From the NCBI GenBank assembly GCA_963674665.2, contig CAXXPL010000008.1, positions 1 through 64,000 of the forward strand: a stretch of DNA of 64,000 bases, written 5' to 3'. Below are positions 18,875 to 27,921 of this stretch, piece after piece. Position 1 is the first letter of the stretch. Each line of letters opens with the position of its first letter. Origin of the DNA: G963674665 sp963674665. GTDB taxonomy: Bacteria > Desulfobacterota > Desulfovibrionia > Desulfovibrionales > Desulfovibrionaceae. A program made the translations under genes and the position numbers. The notes beneath the pieces are model-generated. The model was given only the letters and a program-made list of their open reading frames with translations, was not told the origin of the DNA and ran no database searches.

Positions 18875-19663
18875 TCAGGTCAGGGAGACCACGAACACGT
18901 CCGCGTCGTCGCCCTCGGGCAGCTCGCCGAACAGCAGGGAGTCGGGTGTGCCCTTGACCCGTACGTAGTATGATTCGTTTCCGGTAAAAGTGTTTTTAAC
19001 CCCCCAGGCGCCGTATTCAGCTTCCCCTGCCTGCAGGGTGAGCCCCTGCATGGGGTATTCCAGCACAGCCCGTTCGGGCAGCTTGCCTGCGGGACCGGCT
19101 CCGTGGGCGTCGATGACGTTGTCTTCGTTGCTCGGGGAAATACCGAACATTGCTCCGCTCCATGAACCGCCGGGAGCGGGTCCCGCTTCGAACCACAGAC
19201 CCAGGCCAGGGAGGGGGTAGATGCCCAGACGGTACTCGGGAGCAACCTTCTTCATGGGGATGTTGGCCTTGGCGGCCACCTTGGCGCCGAGCATGGCCAT
19301 CTTGACCACCTCCGCATCCTTCAGGGGGGTGGGGAGTTCGTCCGTGGTGATGTCTCCGTCGTAGGGCACGATGAGGATCGGGAAGCCGTGCCCCTTGCGG
19401 GTCTGGGCCATGATGGCCAACATGGACAGGCCGAAGCGGTGGCTTCTGGAGCGCAACAGCTCCACAGGCCCTCCGATGATCCAGAGAGCTGCCTCGGGTT
19501 TGAGCAGCTCGGGCGTGGCCCCGGCCCAGGCCATGTTCTTGAGGTCGTCTATCCAGAAGTGCCCGCCTGTATCCAGGCCGTACTTGTGCGCCGTGTCGAA
19601 CAACTGCTTGGCCTTGGCCTCGTCGTTGTCCAGCGCCGTGATCCAGATGCTCTTCTTGCTCAT
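18875..19663 (-). CDS. Uncharacterised protein at the end of the T6SS operon
   Basis: A 262-residue protein starting at the ATG 19663 (AGGAG 6 nt upstream). I do not recognise the family. There is no signal peptide or TM segment. The N-terminal half alternates strands and helices (KSIWITALDNDEAKAKQLFD, AALWIIGGPVELL, GFPILIVPYDGD), reminiscent of a Rossmann/TIR/flavodoxin-like fold. The C-terminal half is beta-rich (GLGLWFEAGPAPGGSW, YYVRVKGTPDSLLFGEL). It follows tssH on the same strand with a terminator-like repeat between them, so it may be separately or weakly transcribed. It could be an accessory T6SS protein, effector or immunity protein; the sequence does not decide. Confidence 0.7.
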   Translation of the reverse strand: MSKKSIWITALDNDEAKAKQLFDTAHKYGLDTGGHFWIDDLKNMAWAGATPELLKPEAALWIIGGPVELLRSRSHRFGLSMLAIMAQTRKGHGFPILIVPYDGDITTDELPTPLKDAEVVKMAMLGAKVAAKANIPMKKVAPEYRLGIYPLPGLGLWFEAGPAPGGSWSGAMFGISPSNEDNVIDAHGAGPAGKLPERAVLEYPMQGLTLQAGEAEYGAWGVKNTFTGNESYYVRVKGTPDSLLFGELPEGDDADVFVVSLT

Positions 19664-19730
19664 GGGAACTCCTGTTTGAGAGGATTTCCAGGGAATCCCC
19701 TCCGCAACAACAATTGTAAACTGAAGTTTG

Positions 19731-19782
19731 GGAAGGGGGAGTTCGGGGGGGAGAACCCTTTCCAAAGGGTGTCCCCCTCGCA
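19731..19782. repeat. Dispersed hairpin element / putative terminator after tssH
   Basis: GGAAGGGGGAGTTC, then a stem with core ACCCTTT-CC-AAAGGGT at 19755-19770 extended by G and C runs (19745-19751 and 19773-19777), ending CTCGC. The same element is present at 49346-49394 and, degenerate, at 2421-2468. Here it lies 35 nt past the tssH stop and before the next gene of the cluster. Confidence 0.7.
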
Positions 19783-19816
19783 ACACTCTATTTTCCTTAC
19801 CTTCTTTTCTTCTCTC

Positions 19817-22447
19817 CTAGTCTCCGAACTCCATGCTGAAGCTGCCGTCTTCGGCGATGTCCAGGGCCACGGAGTGCGGCATTTCACCGGTGCTCAGGCG
19901 CTCCAGAATGGTCTGGGAGAGCTGGGGCATGACGTTGCCGTTGATGATGAAGTCGATGTTGCGCGCCCCGGTCTCAACCTCGGTGCAGCGTTGCGTGATC
20001 TCGTCCACCACCTTGTCGCTCCAGGAGAGCTGCATTTTGTTGTTTTCGTGCAGTGTCTTCTTGAGCTTGTTCAGTTTCAGCACCACGATCCCGTGCATTG
20101 CCTCGGAGTTCAGGCTGCGGTAGGGCAGCACGTTCATGCGCGCCAACAGCGCGGGCTTGAAGTGCTGGGACAGGATGGGGCGCACCGCTCCAAGGATGGC
20201 ATCCAGGGGGATTTCATTGTTCGTGTCCTGGGCGGTCATTTCCTGGATCACGTCGGTGGCCAGGTTGCTGGTGAGGATCAGGATGGTGTTCTTGAAGTTG
20301 ATCTCCTTGCCCTCCCCGTCCGTAAGCATGCCCTTGTCGAACACCTGGTAGAACAACTCCATGACATTGATGTGGGCTTTTTCCACCTCGTCCAGCAAGA
20401 CAACGGAGTAGGGGTGCTGGCGCACTGCCTCGGTGAGCATGCCGCCTTCGCCGTAGCCCACATACCCCGGAGGGGAGCCGATGAGCCGGGATACGGTGTG
20501 ACTCTCCTGGAACTCGCTCATGTTGATGGTGACCATGTTGCGCTCCCCGCCAAAGAGCAGTTCCGCGATGCTGATGCCGGTCTCGGTCTTGCCCACGCCA
20601 CTGGGTCCCACGAGCAGGAACACGCCCAGGGGCTGCTCGGGGCTCTTGATGCCGGACTTGGCCGCCTTGATGACCTTTGCCAGGCCTTCCAGGGCCTGAT
20701 CCTGCCCCTTGATGCGTTCCAGGAGCAGATCCTCGAGGTGAAGCACGGTTTCGGACTCGTCACGCTGCAGCTTGCCAAGGGGTACGCCGGTCCAGTCCGA
20801 GACCACCTGGGCGATGACGTCAGGGGATACCTCGATGCGGATCAGGGGGGCGTCGCCCTGCATCTCCTTGAGCGTGGTGTCGGCCTCGGAGAGCTGGTTC
20901 CGGAGCTCCTGCTTCTGCTCCTGCTGGTCGTCGGCCAGGTCCATGATCTGCCTGCGCAGGTCCATGACCATTTCCGCGGCCTCCTTCTGCTTCTCCCACT
21001 CCTCCTTGATCTCCTTGGCCTTGGCGGTGAAGGCCTCCATGGCGTCCAGGGTCTCCTGGTAGTGCTCCTCATCGATGGCGATGTTGTTCTCCCGGTCGCG
21101 CTCCAGGGCTCTTTTCACGCGCTCCTTGGCTTGGATGGCGCGTTCGGTGTCTTCCAGGGAGGGGGGCTTGGTGGTCAGGTTTATCTTGACCCGGGCGCAA
21201 CTGGTGTCCAGCAGGTCGATGGCCTTGTCAGGGAGGAAACGCCCCGTGATGTAGCGGGCAGAGTACTCCGCGGCTGTTTCCACCGCGTCGTTGCGCACTA
21301 TGACCTTGTGGCTCTTCTCAAAGGCCTCCTTGAGGCCCTGGAGGATGAGCACGGCCGTGTCCACGCTGGGCTCGTCCAGCTTGATGAGCTGGAAGCGGCG
21401 GGCCAGTGCCGGATCCTTTTCAAAGTATTTCTTGTATTCGCTCCATGTCGTGGCGGCGCAGGTCCTGAGTTCACCGCGCGCCAGGGCGGGTTTGAGCAGG
21501 TTTGCTGCGTCGCCGCCTCCGGCCGAGCCACCGGCACCCACCAGGGTGTGGGCCTCGTCGATGAACAGGATGATGGGCTTTTCAGAGGCCTTGATCTCGT
21601 TGATCACACCCTTGAGTCGGTTCTCGAACTCGCCCTTCATGCCCGCTCCGGCTTCCAGCGCGCCCATGTCCAGTCCCAGCAGGGTGACGTCCTGGAGCAT
21701 CTCCGGCACGTCGCCCTGGGTGATGCGCAGCGCCAGTCCCTCGATGGCGGCAGTCTTGCCCACGCCGGGCTCGCCCACCAGGATGGGGTTGTTCTTGCGG
21801 CGGCGGGCCAGCACGTCCACCATCTGGCGGGTTTCCTCGTCCCTGCCGAACACTGGGTCGATCTTGCCTTCCCGGGCGCGGGCCGTGAAGTCCTGGCAGA
21901 AGCGCGCCAGGAAACTGCCGTCACCGGATGGCGCGGGACCCTCGGCACCGGCGGCCGCCTTGGCCTGGGCCTGTTCGCTGGAGCCCTTGACGATGCTGTA
22001 GAATTCCTTGACCAGGGTCTCCCTGTTGATGGCCTTGAGCTGGTCCACGTAGCCGCCCATGCCGTAGAAGCCGGGCTTCGCCAGGAAGGCCAGCAGCAGC
22101 GCACCGGAGCGGACGCGTGTCTCGCCAAGGTCCACGGAGGAGACGAGCCAGGCGGACTCGAACAGCTCCAGCAGGATGGGGGAGAAGGCGGGCTTGCCCG
22201 CGTTGCCGGTGCGGGCGTCCTCAAGGGCGTCGGTGAGGGTGCCCAGAATGCGGCTGGGATCGAGCTCGAAACGGCGAAGGATCAGGGGAATGTCGCTCTC
22301 CTGGACTTCCAGGCATTTGAGCAGGAAATGTTCAGTGAGCACCTCGTAGTTGGTTCGGGATACGCAAAGTCCCGCGGCATTGTGCAGGGCCGTGGTGCAG
22401 AAGCCGTTGAGTTTGCCGAGCAGTGATTTGATGTCCACGTTGACCAT
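19817..22447 (-). CDS. tssH: T6SS AAA+ ATPase TssH/ClpV
   Basis: Hexameric unfoldase that disassembles the contracted TssB/TssC sheath for recycling. 876 residues: the N-terminal ClpV N-domain (LLGKLNGFCTTALHNAAGLC), the first AAA+ module with Walker A GEPGVGKTAAIEG and Walker B LFIDEAHTLVGAG, a coiled-coil middle domain (about 410-530), the VSDWTGVPLGKL linker, and the second module with Walker A GPSGVGKTETG and Walker B VVLLDEVEKAH, plus the SPPGYVGYGEGG pore region. The divergent C-terminus (RNIDFIINGNVMPQLSQ) separates ClpV from ClpB. It starts 19 nt after tssG. Confidence 0.95.
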   Translation of the reverse strand: MVNVDIKSLLGKLNGFCTTALHNAAGLCVSRTNYEVLTEHFLLKCLEVQESDIPLILRRFELDPSRILGTLTDALEDARTGNAGKPAFSPILLELFESAWLVSSVDLGETRVRSGALLLAFLAKPGFYGMGGYVDQLKAINRETLVKEFYSIVKGSSEQAQAKAAAGAEGPAPSGDGSFLARFCQDFTARAREGKIDPVFGRDEETRQMVDVLARRRKNNPILVGEPGVGKTAAIEGLALRITQGDVPEMLQDVTLLGLDMGALEAGAGMKGEFENRLKGVINEIKASEKPIILFIDEAHTLVGAGGSAGGGDAANLLKPALARGELRTCAATTWSEYKKYFEKDPALARRFQLIKLDEPSVDTAVLILQGLKEAFEKSHKVIVRNDAVETAAEYSARYITGRFLPDKAIDLLDTSCARVKINLTTKPPSLEDTERAIQAKERVKRALERDRENNIAIDEEHYQETLDAMEAFTAKAKEIKEEWEKQKEAAEMVMDLRRQIMDLADDQQEQKQELRNQLSEADTTLKEMQGDAPLIRIEVSPDVIAQVVSDWTGVPLGKLQRDESETVLHLEDLLLERIKGQDQALEGLAKVIKAAKSGIKSPEQPLGVFLLVGPSGVGKTETGISIAELLFGGERNMVTINMSEFQESHTVSRLIGSPPGYVGYGEGGMLTEAVRQHPYSVVLLDEVEKAHINVMELFYQVFDKGMLTDGEGKEINFKNTILILTSNLATDVIQEMTAQDTNNEIPLDAILGAVRPILSQHFKPALLARMNVLPYRSLNSEAMHGIVVLKLNKLKKTLHENNKMQLSWSDKVVDEITQRCTEVETGARNIDFIINGNVMPQLSQTILERLSTGEMPHSVALDIAEDGSFSMEFGD

Positions 22448-22465
22448 GACTTCGCTCCTAACTGG

Positions 22466-23539
22466 CTAGAGTGTGTAATCTTTGACCGGGAACCAGGCGC
22501 TGGCTTCCTCAGGTTGCTGCGAAGAAAATATCCAGGTGTCCATGCCCAGGGCCGACCACTTTCCGGTGCCCAGCCGTGCGGTACGCGCTTCCGTGGGTTC
22601 GACCTTGAGTTCCAGGTCACAGTCCAGGGGCTGTAGCAGATAGAGCCGGATGAGTACCGAGATCCAATGGAAAATGGGCGATCCGGGCAGGCAGGCGTGA
22701 TAGAGTTCCTCGTTCAAGGGGCCGATATGCACGGTGATCTTGCCCAGCCTGTCCTGGACCTTTTCTCCGCAGATGGCGTCCTCTCCGAGTTCGTTGTTCT
22801 GGACTCCAAGCGAGCAGCGCTGCTCCATGGGAATGGCCACGCAACGCCTCACGCAGGGGGTGACCTCCACCGGCACCGGGCCGTCCAGGGGGTCCGAGTT
22901 TTCCAGGCCCACGGCGTCGGCGAGCAGGGTCCTCAGCCCCATGGGGGAGCGTGGCCACTGGGAGAAAAGCCCGATGTAGCGCAACAACTTCAGTGGATTG
23001 GGCAGCTTCTTGCGAAGTTCGGGCAGACCCAGGCCGGCCAGACAAAAGAGGCGCTCCAGGTATTCCTCGGCCTCCTCGTCCAGAACTTTTATGGGCAGGC
23101 GATACTTGGACCAGGCACGGATGATCAGAGGGTAGAGCGGCGAGTTGACGATGTCCACGAAGTCGCGGACCACGGTGTTGTCGTCGCTGGCGTCGTCCAG
23201 CAATTCCTCGGTGTAGAAGGTGGGCAAGGGCGATGCCGACCCGTACAACTCGAGAAAGGTGGCAGTGATGTGATAACGCGGCGCCTCGTCCTGGTCATCG
23301 TCCCGCTCCTCGGACAGGTCTGTCATGTCCGTGCCGGGAAAAGCCAGGGACAAGTCGGGGCGGATACGCAGGTTGTCGTTCAGGAAGCGTGCGTCGTCGC
23401 AGCCCCCCTCCCGGCAGGCGAACAAGCGCAACAGACGAATGGCCTGAAAGAAGCCATAGCGTTGGGGATTGTCCAGGAGATCCTGGCGCAGAGGATTGGC
23501 GCTCACAGGAGCAAGCGATCGCCCACGCGCATCGGCCAT
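22466..23539 (-). CDS. tssG: T6SS baseplate protein TssG
   Basis: Baseplate wedge subunit (ImpH/VasB family) of 357 residues. The ATG at 23539 lies inside the end of tssF (37-nt overlap), indicating translational coupling. Family features are the N-terminal NPQRYGFFQAIRLLRLF, RIRPDLSLAFPGTD, then YHITATFLELYGSASPLPTFY, and the C-terminal LYLLQPLDCDLELKVEP and RLGTGKWSALGMDTWI. A longer open frame continues upstream but only as antiphase reading through tssF. Confidence 0.92.
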   Translation of the reverse strand: MADARGRSLAPVSANPLRQDLLDNPQRYGFFQAIRLLRLFACREGGCDDARFLNDNLRIRPDLSLAFPGTDMTDLSEERDDDQDEAPRYHITATFLELYGSASPLPTFYTEELLDDASDDNTVVRDFVDIVNSPLYPLIIRAWSKYRLPIKVLDEEAEEYLERLFCLAGLGLPELRKKLPNPLKLLRYIGLFSQWPRSPMGLRTLLADAVGLENSDPLDGPVPVEVTPCVRRCVAIPMEQRCSLGVQNNELGEDAICGEKVQDRLGKITVHIGPLNEELYHACLPGSPIFHWISVLIRLYLLQPLDCDLELKVEPTEARTARLGTGKWSALGMDTWIFSSQQPEEASAWFPVKDYTL

Positions 23540-25236
23540 TTGAATATCTCTCCTGTATACTGGTCTTCTAGGGAGCAAATGGTGAAACTGTTGATGCTGG
23601 AGTAGGAGGCCAGAAAACGGTCCAGCACCGTGCCAAAAAGATAGAGATCGCCGTGGCTGGCGAAGTTGGCTCCGTTGGCCTTGATGGTCAACTCCCTGCC
23701 GCGCATGACCTGCCCCCGCACGAGACGGTCCGTGGTGCTGGACGTCACGCCGGAGAGTCCGTCCACGCGTTTGTTGTTGGCCACCACGGAGGCGCGGTTG
23801 CGCGTGCCTGTGAAGATGTAGAGGCGCAGCAATGCCTTGAGGTTTTCCGCGTTGCTCATGGAAAGATAGTTCAGCGACAGGTGCGAGAGCAGACGCCAGA
23901 GCAACTCCCTGCCGATGGGGGGCTGCACCGCCGCGGTGGGCGGGTGGATATTCTTGAAGCTCAGGAGGCTGGGGGAGGTCTCGGTGGGCTGGGAGATGTC
24001 CCCTAACTGCAGGCTCTCGGGCAGGTGGGCATTGGTGCACAGCAGGTCCAGGGACAGTGTCTCGATCTGCGGTGTCTCGGCGCCGTTGGGGTAGGCCACG
24101 GAAAGGTATATCTCCACATGCTCGCCGATGGGGGAAATGCGGCGATCTATGTAGTAGATGGCCTTGTCCTCCTGCTGCGCGCCGAGCATCTCGAAGGGCA
24201 GGTATTCGCGCTGGCGCACTGTACCCTTGATGAAGCCGATGACCCTCTGGATGTTGAAGATCTGGTAGTTCCGCCCCTGCAGGTCCGCGGGCTGCACGCG
24301 GTACTCGGAGTGGCGGTGGTCCAGGATGATGGGTTCGGCCGAGTGCTTGAATACGTTTATGGCAGGGGAGGCACCCAGGATGAAGTGCTGCTTCTTCATC
24401 TGCGGCGGCTCATGGGGGGAGGGGGTCATGTCCAGCTGTATCTCGAAGGTGTTGCCGGTGCCGCGCTCGGTCCAGAGTTCCCAGCCGGTGATGTCGAAGA
24501 ACAGAAATTTGTGGGGCAGGATGAAATACTCCTGCAGCAGCCTGTACCCGGGGAAGGACTGCGAAGGATAGGGGAGCAGGGCCTCGCTCTCGTTAAAACC
24601 CACGGGCTTGAGGTGTTCCTTGCGCAGGTTCACCGTGGCTCCGCCGGAGCCGGGCACGATGCGCAGGGCCCGGGTGTTGTGCATGATCAGGTGGTAGCTG
24701 TCCGCAGCGTTCTCGTAGCTGCCGCCGATGAGCAGCCTGAGCTTTTCCGGTTTCCAGTCCTGCAGTGTGGGGCCGGTGATGCGGAACATGAGCCTGAGCA
24801 GCATCTGACCGTCGGGTTTCTTGTCCAATCGCGTGTCGTAGAGGTCCAGGGGGTGCACGTCCACGTCGAAGCTGGTGTTGTAGGTGCAACTGGTGCCGTC
24901 CACCGGGATGGAGGCCACGGCCGAACCCGCGGGCACGTGCATGATCTCCATGAGCCCGGGCTTGGGGGAGAACTGCATGATAGTGGCCGAGGGCAGGGGT
25001 TGCAGGTAGTGGGGGAGGATGAGCTGGAGCAGGCTGTGCAGGATCTCTGGAAACTGGTCGTCCAGCTTCTCGCGGATCAGCCCGGAAAGAAAAGCGGTGC
25101 CTTCCAGAAGACGCTCCACATCGGGGTCGGAGGTGGGACCGCTGAGCATGGGAGCCAGGGCCGGGTGGGCCTTGGAGAACTCCACCGCCAGTTCCTTGAG
25201 ATGGGAGAGCTCCTGCTGATAGTATGTATTGATCAT
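23503..25236 (-). CDS. tssF: T6SS baseplate protein TssF
   Basis: Baseplate wedge protein (ImpG/VasA family) of 577 residues, partner of TssG and TssK. The N-terminus YYQQELSHLKELAVEFSKAHP and PDVERLLEGTAFLSGLIREKLDDQFPE are diagnostic. Further on are YLQPLPSATIMQF and the region KFLFFDITGWELW. The ATG at 25236 lies 5 nt after the tssE stop. Confidence 0.95.
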   Translation of the reverse strand: MINTYYQQELSHLKELAVEFSKAHPALAPMLSGPTSDPDVERLLEGTAFLSGLIREKLDDQFPEILHSLLQLILPHYLQPLPSATIMQFSPKPGLMEIMHVPAGSAVASIPVDGTSCTYNTSFDVDVHPLDLYDTRLDKKPDGQMLLRLMFRITGPTLQDWKPEKLRLLIGGSYENAADSYHLIMHNTRALRIVPGSGGATVNLRKEHLKPVGFNESEALLPYPSQSFPGYRLLQEYFILPHKFLFFDITGWELWTERGTGNTFEIQLDMTPSPHEPPQMKKQHFILGASPAINVFKHSAEPIILDHRHSEYRVQPADLQGRNYQIFNIQRVIGFIKGTVRQREYLPFEMLGAQQEDKAIYYIDRRISPIGEHVEIYLSVAYPNGAETPQIETLSLDLLCTNAHLPESLQLGDISQPTETSPSLLSFKNIHPPTAAVQPPIGRELLWRLLSHLSLNYLSMSNAENLKALLRLYIFTGTRNRASVVANNKRVDGLSGVTSSTTDRLVRGQVMRGRELTIKANGANFASHGDLYLFGTVLDRFLASYSSINSFTICSLEDQYTGEIFKWPMRVGDRLLL

Positions 25237-25241
25237 GATGC

Positions 25242-25658
25242 TCAGCTGCTCACTGTGATTTTACCGTCCGACTGCACCACGCTCTCGAAGACAACGGGCA
25301 ATTCCCGGTCGTCCAGCACCATCTTTCCGAGGATGCGGAACTTGAGGGAAAGCACGTCCTCCTGCTGGGATTCGAACTCGATGCGCGCACCATGCAGCCG
25401 GGTCTCGTACTTGGCGATGACCGCTGAGAGTTCGCGCTCCATATCCTGGACAGCGTCCGAGGCATAGGAGCCGGCGATGTCGGTGAAATCCGGCACGCCG
25501 TAGTCCGAGGCGATGGGCACGGCGCCCTGCTTGGTGTTGAGGATGAGCTGGACGTGATGCAGCACCGAGTTGAGCATGGCGTTGGGATCGGCGCTGCCCC
25601 TGCGGTCCGGATGCTGGGCTATGTAGCGCACTCGTTCGAGAAGCCTGAATTCGCGCAT
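25242..25658 (-). CDS. tssE: T6SS baseplate protein TssE (gp25-like)
   Basis: A 138-residue gp25-type lysozyme-fold baseplate protein. It begins MREFRLLERVRYIAQHPDRR and carries VLHHVQLILNTKQGAVPIAS, YGVPDF and the C-terminal FRILGKMVLDDRELPVVFES. It nucleates sheath assembly on the baseplate. It lies between hcp and tssF on the same strand. Confidence 0.93.
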   Translation of the reverse strand: MREFRLLERVRYIAQHPDRRGSADPNAMLNSVLHHVQLILNTKQGAVPIASDYGVPDFTDIAGSYASDAVQDMERELSAVIAKYETRLHGARIEFESQQEDVLSLKFRILGKMVLDDRELPVVFESVVQSDGKITVSS

Positions 25659-25715
25659 AGGAATATGAGGACGGGCGCCATCCCCCCGGGAGGGGGCTGG
25701 CGCCCGTCAACCCGA

Positions 25716-26198
25716 TTAACTGTCTTTCCAGGAGTCCGTATATTCGACGTTGCCGTCGTTGTAGGTCCAGGTGATCTTGGAATATGTGAAACACACCTGC
25801 TCCATGTCATGGTAGGACTTGTTGTCCTCCAGGAAGGTCATGGGCTTGAAGTGCTTCAGGTTGACGATGATGGCCTCTTCCATCTTGATGGTGAAGTACT
25901 TCTCCTCTTCACCTGTGTCCTTGATGCGGTAATGGTCGATGGTCACCTCGCACTGCTCACCCTTGGTGCAGGCCTGGTACAGCTTGGGAGAGGACTGGTC
26001 CACATGCTTGGCCACGCAGAAGGGATGGTGGATGCGCTGGCCAGTGGGCAGCCCGGTGTGGGTGTCCTTGGGAACCTCGACATTGTGGTCGACTTCGTAG
26101 ACCAGAATGGTGTCTTTCTTGTCGCCACCCTGGGTGCAGTCGCCCTTGATGTCGCCTTGGCTTTTGCCTTTGACCTTCATGTAGGAAGTAAGCGCCAT
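25716..26198 (-). CDS. hcp: T6SS inner-tube protein Hcp (TssD)
   Basis: A 160-residue tube protomer. It begins MALTSYMKVKGKSQGDIKGD, with HPFCVAKHVDQSSPKLYQAC and KMEEAIIVNLKHFKPM typical of Hcp. It assembles into hexameric rings and is secreted. A 224-bp gap separates it from tssC, the largest gap inside the cluster, so hcp and the genes after it may have their own promoter. Confidence 0.94.
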   Translation of the reverse strand: MALTSYMKVKGKSQGDIKGDCTQGGDKKDTILVYEVDHNVEVPKDTHTGLPTGQRIHHPFCVAKHVDQSSPKLYQACTKGEQCEVTIDHYRIKDTGEEEKYFTIKMEEAIIVNLKHFKPMTFLEDNKSYHDMEQVCFTYSKITWTYNDGNVEYTDSWKDS

Positions 26199-26315
26199 TT
26201 CACGAACTCCTTGTTAATTCGTTGCCCTGGAAGTGGATAGCCGACTGTGTCCGATCAAGACCGCTCCGACGGCATTGCCGGTTTTCCACGTTGTATACAC
26301 CATATAAGAGCGTTT

Positions 26316-26341
26316 TCACCATGAAAAAGTTTCCACGGTGA
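26316..26341. promoter_or_regulatory. 26-bp imperfect palindrome upstream of hcp
   Basis: TCACC at 26316-26320 and GGTGA at 26337-26341 bound a palindrome in which 10 of 13 half-site positions match. It is centred about 130 nt upstream of the hcp start within the 224-bp tssC-hcp gap. It has no U-tract on either strand, so an operator seems likelier than a terminator. The outer GCG/CGC bases extend the symmetry slightly. Confidence 0.4.
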
Positions 26342-26422
26342 GCGCATTTCCATCCTGCCGCACGCATTGTGTCAGCTTTGTAATCTCGCGACGGCTGAAA
26401 GCGCGCAAAGGCAAAAGCTCGT

Positions 26423-27907
26423 TTACTGTTTGTCCAGCTTGCCCACCAGGGACAATGTGAAGGACGCGCCCATATACTTGAAGTGGGGGCGCATCTTCAT
26501 GGACACGCTGTACCAGCCGGGATCGCCCTCGACATCGTTCACCTCGATCTGACACATCCGCAGAGGGCGCCTGGAGCGCACCTCGGGGGCGGGGTTGTCC
26601 ATCTCGGTGACGTACTGGCTCACCCACTTGTTCAGCTCGTTGTCCAGGTCCTGACGTTCCTTCCAGGTGCCGATGTTCTCGCGTTGGATCACCTTGATGT
26701 AGTGGGCCAGACGGTCCACAATCATCATGTAGGGGAGCTGGGTGGACAGCTTGTAGTTGAGCTCGGCCTCCTTGCCCTCCTTGGAGGTGCCGAAGAACTT
26801 GGACTTCTGGCAGGAATTGGCCGAGAAAAAGGCCGCGTTGTCGCTGCCCTTGCGCATGGTCAGGGCTATGAAACCCTCTTCCGCAAGCTCGAACTCACGG
26901 CGTTCGGAAATGAGCACTTCCGTGGGAATCTTGGTCTGGATGGCGCCCATGGCCTCGAACTGGTACAGGGGCAGGTCCTCAACAGCGCCGCCGCCCTGGG
27001 GACCGATGATGTTGGCGCACCAGCGGTACTTGGCGAAGCTGTCGGTGAGGCGGCTGGCGAACGCGAAGGCCGTGTTGCCCCAGCAGAAGTCCTCGTTGGA
27101 GCCCGAGACATCCTCCTTGTAGGTGAACGACTTGGCGGGCTGGGTGTTGGGGCCGTAGGGCAGGCGCAACAGAAAACGCGGCAGGGTCAGGCCCACGTTG
27201 CGCGCGTCCTCGGACTGCCGGAAGGACTGCCACTTGGTGTACTGCGGCATCTCGAAGATGGCGTGCAGGTCCTTCAGGTTGGGCAGTTGATCCCATGAAT
27301 CGATGCCGAAGAACTGGCGTCCCGCGGCGGCGATGAAGGGGGCGTGCGCCATGGCCGCGACGCTGGCGGTGTACTGCAGCAGCTTGATGTCCTGGGGGCC
27401 GGGGCCGAACTCGTAGTTGGCGATCATGGCCCCGTAGGGCTGGCCGCCGAACTGGCCGTATTCAGCCGTGTACACCCGGCGGTAAAGACCGGATTTGGGC
27501 ACTTCCGGGGCGTCCTCGAAGTCGTCCAGCAGGTCCTGCTTGCTGGCGTTCATCACCTCGATCTTGATGTTCTCGCGGAAATCGGTGCGGTCCACCAGGA
27601 ACTTGAGGGAGCGCCAGGAGGCCTCCAGGGTTTTGAATTCCTCGTTGTGCAGGATGGCGTCGATCTGGGTGGACAGCTTCTCGTCGATCTGCGCGATCAT
27701 CTCGTCCACGAGGTTGCCGGAGATCTTTGCGCCTTCGCGTTCGGGCTTGACCATCTCCTGCAAAAAGGCCTGCAGTCCGGCCTTGGTGGTTTCGTAGTAT
27801 TCGTCGTTGGGTTTGAGTTTGGTGGCCTGAACGATATCGTCCAGTAGGTTGCCTTCAGCGGCTTGAGCCTGTGCGGCTTGTTGTTCTTGAAGTTGTTCGT
27901 CGGCCAT
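26423..27907 (-). CDS. tssC: T6SS sheath large subunit TssC
   Basis: Contractile sheath protein (VipB/ImpD) of 494 residues. Hallmarks are IDEKLSTQIDAILHNEEFK, LEASWRSLKFLVDRTDF, the EFGPGPQDIKLLQY segment, LPRFLLRLPYGPNTQPAKSF, and the C-terminal AHYIKVIQRENIGTWKERQD and NPAPEVRSRRPL. It pairs with TssB to form the sheath that contracts to drive secretion. A poly-Gln/Ala N-terminus (EQLQEQQAAQAQAAEGN) is the variable part. Confidence 0.95.
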   Translation of the reverse strand: MADEQLQEQQAAQAQAAEGNLLDDIVQATKLKPNDEYYETTKAGLQAFLQEMVKPEREGAKISGNLVDEMIAQIDEKLSTQIDAILHNEEFKTLEASWRSLKFLVDRTDFRENIKIEVMNASKQDLLDDFEDAPEVPKSGLYRRVYTAEYGQFGGQPYGAMIANYEFGPGPQDIKLLQYTASVAAMAHAPFIAAAGRQFFGIDSWDQLPNLKDLHAIFEMPQYTKWQSFRQSEDARNVGLTLPRFLLRLPYGPNTQPAKSFTYKEDVSGSNEDFCWGNTAFAFASRLTDSFAKYRWCANIIGPQGGGAVEDLPLYQFEAMGAIQTKIPTEVLISERREFELAEEGFIALTMRKGSDNAAFFSANSCQKSKFFGTSKEGKEAELNYKLSTQLPYMMIVDRLAHYIKVIQRENIGTWKERQDLDNELNKWVSQYVTEMDNPAPEVRSRRPLRMCQIEVNDVEGDPGWYSVSMKMRPHFKYMGASFTLSLVGKLDKQ

Positions 27908-27921
27908 GGTGCCTTCCTCCT

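Noticed and set aside
19388..22426. 1012-codon open frame antisense to tssH
   Set aside because: It mirrors the GC-rich codon pattern of tssH, has no family motifs and no ribosome site, and tssH is unambiguous.
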